This document shows, in pieces, positions 58,735-64,000 of a DNA stretch of 64,000 nucleotides; the first letter of the stretch is position 1, and each line of letters opens with the position of its first letter. Made by a program: the position numbers and the translations under genes. Under the pieces are notes generated by a model. The model did not search any database and was not told the origin of the DNA. It was given only the letters and a program-made list of their open reading frames with translations. The stretch comes from Amaurobius ferox (lineage: Eukaryota; Arthropoda; Arachnida; Araneae; Amaurobiidae): positions 74,466,730 to 74,530,729 of the forward strand of contig OX578136.1 of the NCBI GenBank assembly GCA_951213105.1, written 5' to 3'.

Positions 58735-58905
58735 GGAATCTTCGAAATAGTTTTACATGTTGTCATCTGGAAAAGCGCCAAATGTGTCCGTTCAACATTG
58801 AAAACAGTGTACTGTGAATCTTGCGCATCATTTTTTCATCGTGAAAGAAGGAAATTCATTGCATTATATAGGGAAAGTCATATGCTACTAACATCAGATT
58901 TTTTT
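58735..58905 (-). repeat. Helentron-like subfamily fragment in the gene 2 intron
   Basis: Matches 55005-55160 and ends with the reversed 5' word ACATCAGATTTTTTT, preceded by GGGAAAGTCATATGCTA. Confidence 0.5.
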
Positions 58906-59442
58906 CCTTCATTCTGAATAAAAAACTTTTATGTGTATCCTTTTCTCTATTTTCTAAATTTTAGGCCGTCAAAAAATGTCATCATTTTGTTCACGATTTT
59001 CTAATGTTACGTTTAAAAAAAAAGAAAAAAAAACATTTAAGTGCTCTAACACCGATCTTGAAGTCAGTATATGTTTATATCTGGAGGCTTTATTAGCTCA
59101 ACACTCTAATGCTTGCTTACTTACACATTGATTTCGGGATCAAACTCTGACATTGCCATGTTAATCTTTTGCGTTTTTATTACGGATATGCAACCTTTAA
59201 TCTTCCGCATTATCGCCACGATAAACGTTAATTCGCCACGTTAATTCAATTTTTCGCCACGATAAATTTACGGGGATATGCTCGAATTTGAGTTGCGACT
59301 TGCGGTATGGCAGATTTTAGTGTGGATACTTTGGTCTTTATATATTGATTAATATAATAAATATGCAACAAATATGAAAGAATATGAGTACAACGTCTAT
59401 TGCATGGGCATATATTTTACTCATTTATTTGTTTATATTTAG

Positions 59443-59522
59443 GCCAATTTCCAGGAATGGATCCATTTGCATTTGTAAATGGTTTCATGGGTGGAGGTTT
59501 TCCACCATACGGAAGACGCTAA
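59443..59522 (+). CDS. Secreted peptide gene 2, last coding exon
   Basis: After the acceptor at 59441-59442 the frame completes a split glycine codon and encodes QFPGMDPFAFVNGF, then MGGGFPPYGRR and TAA (59520-59522). The Gly/Phe/Pro-rich composition continues the theme of exon 1. The C-terminal GRR would be a classical amidation/processing signal if the peptide enters the regulated secretory pathway, leaving a tyrosine amide; that is inference. Stop, 3' UTR of ~50 nt and AATAAA are well ordered. Confidence 0.65.
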
Positions 59523-59574
59523 AGGCACTTCTTGTAAGTTCAATTGGATGTCAGATATTTTTGTGTCTTTTATT

Positions 59575-59580
59575 AATAAA
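59575..59580 (+). terminator. Poly(A) signal AATAAA
   Basis: 53 nt after the stop codon of secreted-peptide gene 2. Confidence 0.6.
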
Positions 59581-60706
59581 GGTTTATTATCTGTTAAAAT
59601 ACTTTGCATGAGTTAATCCAATGCAAAAAATCGCTGGGGTACGTGATACAGGATGGCATTCAGTTTTCCTGGTTTTTGTTTCGCCATGATTTCCTGTCAC
59701 TTGACCCTATATCCTGTGGTCTGAAAATGAATAATTCGTTAGCATAACAGGTTTAGGAGGCAAAGGGAAAACTTCTTTAGGGGGAAAAACGAGTACCAGT
59801 GAAGAAAGGAACACGTTTGTCAATAAATAGTTCTATGACGTGTCCCAAGGGGAAAAAATCGTTGCCAAACAAAAATTTGAAAAACTTCAAGAGAAAACCT
59901 AGGAAATCAAGAAAAAGAACAGTAAAAGAATTCAACATACTTTCACACTGAATAAAACTTCGAATATAGGCACCCTATAATTAAAAAAATAAAATAAACA
60001 AACAGTTTCAGAAAGCTAGATGCGCTAATCCATCAACTAAATTTAAATAACTTTCTATCAAACAAATGAAAAATACCAACGAATAAAATACTGCGCAATT
60101 AAAAGAATATAAGATAAAATATACAGAATTAATTTTATCTTATATTTTTTATAAGAAAAAACGCTTCATGCTATGTGAGCTAACTTCATCAACTAAATTC
60201 ATTATTTTTTGACATATCAGTAACGATATCAACCGGTTTCATAGGTCGAAGCAGTCTGCAGCAAAAATGTAATCCCTTCTTCCTTTTACTGGTTGTTTTG
60301 CTTCTTAATTCCGAAGAAGAAGGTTATGTTTGCTTCCGAAACCCATTGATACTGCTACTAATTTATAATATGCCGTATTTTTTTTTTAAACGAAGTTTTC
60401 ACTCTAAAGCTTTTTTACAGCAATTTGAGTGCTTCATTTAAACAGATATAATGTTTAAGAAACTTCGTTTAAAAGTCATTGCAAATTTCACTATATGGTC
60501 ACATTATTATCTTGAAAGTTAAATATATGTCTTGAATGTTAAATAGATAAATTTATCCCCCACAGTTTTTAACTAATATTTAACTTATATACTCGTACTA
60601 ATTTAATAATTAAAAGGGAAAACCGATGGATGCTTTTGAGGGAAGTATAATGAACTACGCGATCAATTTTGATTAATTTTTTCAGGTAATAAGACTGACT
60701 ATAGAG
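59581..60706. other. 3' flank of gene 2, nothing assigned
   Basis: AT-rich, A-rich around 59760-60130. No supported gene. 60225-60350 has an ACCGGTTTC word similar to the arms at 63510. Confidence 0.35.
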
Positions 60707-60932
60707 TAGCGGTTCCCAAACTTTTAAACTCAAGAACCCCTTAGTAAAAACAAAATTTTGCGCACCACTCGATATCCGAATTTAACAAAAACTGTTATTG
60801 AAAAATAAAATTTAGCAACATATATCGGTAAAAGTATATCTTAAAATATTTTATTAGTTTTAATATATACTTTTTGTGTCACTTGCGTCCCTCCCTTAGA
60901 GTATATCACGGATGCCCCTTTGGGAATCACTG
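60707..60932. mobile_element. hAT MITE (226 bp) with 8-bp target-site duplication
   Basis: Ends TAGCGGTTCCCAAACTTTT and, reversed, CAGTGATTCCCAAAGGGG, the widespread hAT 'CAGTGGTTCCCAAA' terminus. CTATAGAG is duplicated at 60699-60706 and 60933-60940. No coding capacity, as expected for a MITE. Confidence 0.88.
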
Positions 60933-60940
60933 CTATAGAG

Positions 60941-61860
60941 GATATTCTAAGTGCATAATAACGGGAATGAAAAACCTGTTTCTGTCTGCACGTCATGGCC
61001 GCTTATAACTAAAACCGCTCAATAATTAACTGTTCAACAAATTTACATAATCTTAAATAATAAAAGGCAATGTCTGTGTGTCTGTCTGTGTGTTTTATAC
61101 ATTATAGGTTCAGCAACCGCGCGTCGGAGAACTACAAAATTTGGCAATCGGAGACCCGGGGATGGTGGGGAGGTGACACGTGAAAACCGATTTTTAAAAA
61201 TTGAATTGCTTTTTTTGTTATTTAATGTTTTATGCGATTTCGACCGTTTTTTCTCCACCATCCAGACGTCGTAGAAAAAAAAAACAAATCACACCATCGG
61301 AAAGAGCAGACAATTGCGAGTAAAAATATATCAATTTCAAATCTCAGGGACAAATTCTAATATTTTTTAAAGATTTTAAAACAAAAGTCACTTTCGGCTC
61401 AAAAAAACGAACTTTGGTTTTTAAATCCTGGCATCGGAAAAAGTACTAATAATTTCGACTAATAATTTACATTTTTAGAAAGTTCAAAGATCTGGCTTTC
61501 TTACAAGCCCAATCTGGTCAAGAAATAATAAAAAAATACCGCAGGATCGGGATTTTAAGATTTTCCGAATTTCAATTTCTCGGCTATCCGCTAAAAAAGT
61601 TCCTCACCGGCGTTCCCCCCCCCCCCCTCCCCCGCAGAAGTTTTTTGCGCGGGAGGAAGAAATGCGGAGGGGGCGTCACGGTTCTGAATACGCAAAGGAA
61701 GAAAATGACGGAATTAAGAGATTAGCATATGGTCATTATAAAATTTAAATGATTGAATTATGGTGGATTGAATTGTGGCGATGTATTGATTGCGATGTAT
61801 TATTGTGGCGAAATGTAATGTATTGTTGTATGTAAAAACTTAATTGTGGCGATGTATTTA
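60941..61860. repeat. Unclassified repeat-like region
   Basis: AGGCAATGTCTGTGTGTCTG at about 61066 is the TG-rich tract style seen near the ends of families H and K, here reversed. 61285-61320 shares the 'caccatcggaaagagc' word with 55890. A C-run lies at 61615-61630. GATTGAATTGTGGCGATGTA recurs near 61770 and 62470. Confidence 0.35.
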
Positions 61861-62211
61861 ACGTTAAACATGTGGGTCCTTAAGTTCTACCGAGAGGTTG
61901 GTGATAGGGGAAGGAGGGTCCGGTCCCTGTGGATGCCTCCCCCACTGGGTTCCGGTCTAAATTGAGTGAATAAAAAGAAAGTTATGGAGATTGTCGCGGA
62001 GGGCGCGGTAACCCAGTAGTTAGCTCGTGGGAATTGTAATTGGTAGGCCCGGGTTCGATTCCCGCCACTGCCAAAACTGCCGCAGTGTTCACAATCACGT
62101 GAAACATGTGGGTCCGTAAGTCCTTCTGAGAGGTTGGAGGTAGGGGAAGGAGGGTACAGTCCCTGTGGATGCCTCCCCCACTGGGTTCCGGTCTAAATTG
62201 GGTGAATAAAA
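61861..62211 (+). mobile_element. Two SINE copies, short 3' variant
   Basis: A 5'-truncated copy (61861-61975) and a copy with full head (62000-62211). The latter has A-box TAACCCAGTAGTTAGC and B-box GGTTCGATTCC. Both end at AAATTG-GTGAATAAAA rather than continuing to the GGTGGCACT…CAACAAC tail of 2245, 8068 and 21573, so they form a separate subfamily or share a truncation. Confidence 0.75.
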
Positions 62212-62240
62212 TATACGGTATATTATTATATATTAATATA

Positions 62241-62463
62241 CGGTTTTTGGCTTAGGAACAATTAAAAACCGAATGAGTGTTTGCTTTTTATACGATTTTT
62301 GGCCTAGGGGCAATTAAAAACCGAAAAAGTGTTTGCTTTTTATATGGTTTTTGGCCTAGCAACAATTAAAAACCGAATAAGTGTTTGCTTTTTACACGGT
62401 TTTTGGCCTAGGGACAATTAAAAACCGAATTAGTGTTTGCTTTTTATACGGTTTCTGGCTCAT
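62241..62463 (+). repeat. 52-bp minisatellite, 4.3 copies
   Basis: Units start at 62241, 62293, 62345, 62397 and 62449 (partial). Each contains CGGTTTTTGGCCTAGG…AATTAAAAACCG, a hairpin with a GGTTTTT/AAAAACC stem, then AGTGTTTGCTTTTTA. Confidence 0.9.
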
Positions 62464-63466
62464 TATGCTGGATTGAATTGTGGCGATGTATTGTTTACAT
62501 CGAGTGGTGGTTGGGACCACAATGAAAAAACTTGAACAATGAAGAAGTAAAATAATAAATACGAAGAAAGTTATGGAGATTGTCGCGGTGCATTTATGCA
62601 TCGGGTGGTGGTGGGGACAATCTTAAAAAAAAAAAACTTTTTTTTCGCTGAGCAGCATCGTTAAAGAGCGAGCCTGCCACTGTCAGAATTTTCAAGGGTA
62701 GCGAACAGGCTGGTCGCCGAAGGCGGCTAGTTTTTAATAAGCTAAAATATTTCAAATTTTGTAACGCGTTAATAAATAATAAGGAAAATTAGAAAGCACA
62801 CATCTAAGCTAAACTTCTAAAAAAATGCGCATATGAAACTGTTTTCATGTAATGAGATTGAGTACAAGGAATATTTTAATATAGCCTTTATTTTCCTACA
62901 GCTATCCTTAGAGCAGCGAGAATTAAAATTGAAATATGGTACGATTCTTTCAATCTGTAAACTTAAAGGACCTATTGAGTTTTAAAGTTATTAGAAAAGG
63001 CAAAGTCCCTCAAAATATATTAATTTTCAGCTTAAAAAAATATTATAAAAATAGTTATACAGAAAAATGTCATAAAAGTACACTTAAATAGTTCTTTTAT
63101 ATACGCCATTTTTTACCTAAAATACAAAAACATAATACATTAAATCTGCCGCTTTTATTAAACAAGCCCATGTTTTGTAAGTACTTTTAACTAGATATAA
63201 AGTGAAAGCATTATTTAAGAGTTAATTCAAATCGTTCTCGAGATATTAGAAACAAGAAGCGAAATATCCGTCAAAAGAGTAAAGTAGATATCAATTAAAT
63301 ATACAAGTAGTATGCACATTTTAATCGGTAACATCTTTAAGCTTATTGATTTTCAGCGGGATAAAGTTATAAGAAATTTCTTTGATGTACCTTATCAGAT
63401 TTTCTGTAAGGTACAAAAATAATATAATTCAAAGACTGCTTCAAAAACTAAAATTTTATATAAAAG
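62464..63466. other. AT-rich spacer, nothing assigned
   Basis: GAAGAAAGTTATGGAGATTG at 62571 repeats 61976 (partners of the SINE/minisatellite block). No coding frame. Confidence 0.4.
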
Positions 63467-63892
63467 TTTCTTGTAATACAGTATAAAGTAAAAAAATAAG
63501 AGTATTAACCGGTTTCGAAGGAAAAGACAGCCTTCTTCTTCTGAGCAAGCAAAAAAGGCGACTTTAATCACCCAAGTAAGATCGGCATCATTATGATTTT
63601 GTTATTTGATTATATTTTATTATTTTTTGTTTTCAGTTGACATTCTCAACTTGCCAGTCATTTTTAATTTTTCAGGTATTTTTCATCCTGTAGTTTCTAC
63701 ATCCCCATTCATTAATTCCAAATATTTTATCAACTTATAACACTTTTTTTGTTTTTATTTTTTCTTTACTCCGGTGTCCGGTCTTGCTTGGGTGAGTGAC
63801 GTCACACTTCTTGTTTGTCCTGAAGGTTGTTTTTTCACCTTCGAAACCGGTCGACACTCTTATTTTTAACTTTATGCTGTATTACACGAAGC
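63467..63892. mobile_element. Inverted-repeat MITE-like element (~425 bp)
   Basis: The 55-bp arms at 63467-63521 and 63838-63892 share TGTAATACAG-ATAAAGT, AAATAAGAGT and ACCGGTTTCGAAGG in mirrored order. The interior has no frame. Confidence 0.7.
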
Positions 63893-64000
63893 CTTTTTTA
63901 TAAACTTTTAATGATATAATTCTTAAAAGTAGATAAATTAATTAAAATATCGGAACAAATTTGTGTGTCATATGCAATGACTTTAATCAAATGGTACTTT
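63893..64000. other. Unassigned end of window
   Basis: AT-rich, nothing recognised. Confidence 0.5.

Larger units (their letters stand above)
57671..59580 (+). other. Gene model for secreted-peptide gene 2 (last exons to poly(A) signal)
   Basis: Exon from the acceptor at 57670, phase 1 intron 57867-59442 (donor GGTCAAG|GTTCGT, weak; acceptor TATATTTAG, good), last exon from 59443, AATAAA at 59575-59580. The intron contains a repeat fragment (58735-58905). A GTAAGT at 59533-59538 could instead splice the 3' UTR. Confidence 0.6.

Noticed and set aside
61043..61261. 72-codon minus frame
   Set aside because: Includes translated TG-rich tract and an unclassified repeat; no supporting signal.

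Overview
This window looks like non-coding, repeat-dense nuclear DNA from an arthropod. It is AT-rich, protein-coding DNA is sparse, there are GT-AG introns and AATAAA signals, a 5S rRNA-like sequence resembles arthropod 5S, and many kinds of transposable element are present. A chelicerate, perhaps a spider, is my best guess from the overall character (AT-rich, small secreted-peptide genes, an I/Jockey-type LINE, Tc1/mariner relics). That is inference and nothing here proves it.

Host genes are few. The best is a two-coding-exon gene for a 90-residue secreted peptide (57674-57866 joined to 59443-59522). A second small secreted-peptide gene lies at 28420-28578 and shares a Cys-x-Ser-Val-Asn-Gly-Lys-x-Val-Cys motif with the first. 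Weaker exon candidates are 5182-5308, 47876-47953 and a Cys-rich 13-residue tandem-repeat frame at 30460-30656. A TATA plus initiator core promoter is visible at 13389-13423.

Layout. 0-7 kb: a head-to-tail array of a rolling-circle-like (Helentron/HINE-type) element, a chimeric 5S rRNA plus tRNA-type SINE with its own target-site duplication, more Helentron-like copies, and one candidate exon. 7-11 kb: microsatellites, a SINE with a clean duplication, and a 428-bp tandem duplication. 11.4-13.1 kb: an inverted-terminal-repeat element. 13.4-18.7 kb: a nearly full-length but dead LINE on the minus strand (ORF1 with three zinc knuckles; ORF2 with endonuclease, reverse transcriptase and RNase H). 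20.2-26.1 kb: a roughly 6-kb foldback-like element built of ~190-bp units in alternating orientation, each holding the palindrome ATGGGCGCCCAT. 28.4 kb: secreted-peptide gene 1. 29.3-31.3 kb: an inverted-repeat element around the Cys-rich repeat frame. 32-33 kb: a Helentron-like copy and a compact 82-nt hairpin. 34.5-37.6 and 43.9-47.2 kb: four copies of a second hairpin-ended family, two of them arranged as a giant inverted repeat. 38.3-42.0 kb: a hAT-type element with an 8-bp duplication into which Helentron-like copies have nested and rearranged. 48-51 kb: further repeats. 53.2-54.5 kb: a complete-length but stop-ridden Tc1-type transposon. 56-56.7 kb: a decayed mariner-type transposase. 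57.7-59.5 kb: secreted-peptide gene 2. 60.7-64 kb: a hAT MITE with a perfect 8-bp duplication, SINE copies, a 52-bp minisatellite and an inverted-repeat element.

The two peptide genes are probably paralogues, each preceded by a splice acceptor and so by a non-coding first exon elsewhere. Everything else is the history of mobile DNA: insertion, nesting, tandem growth and inversion.
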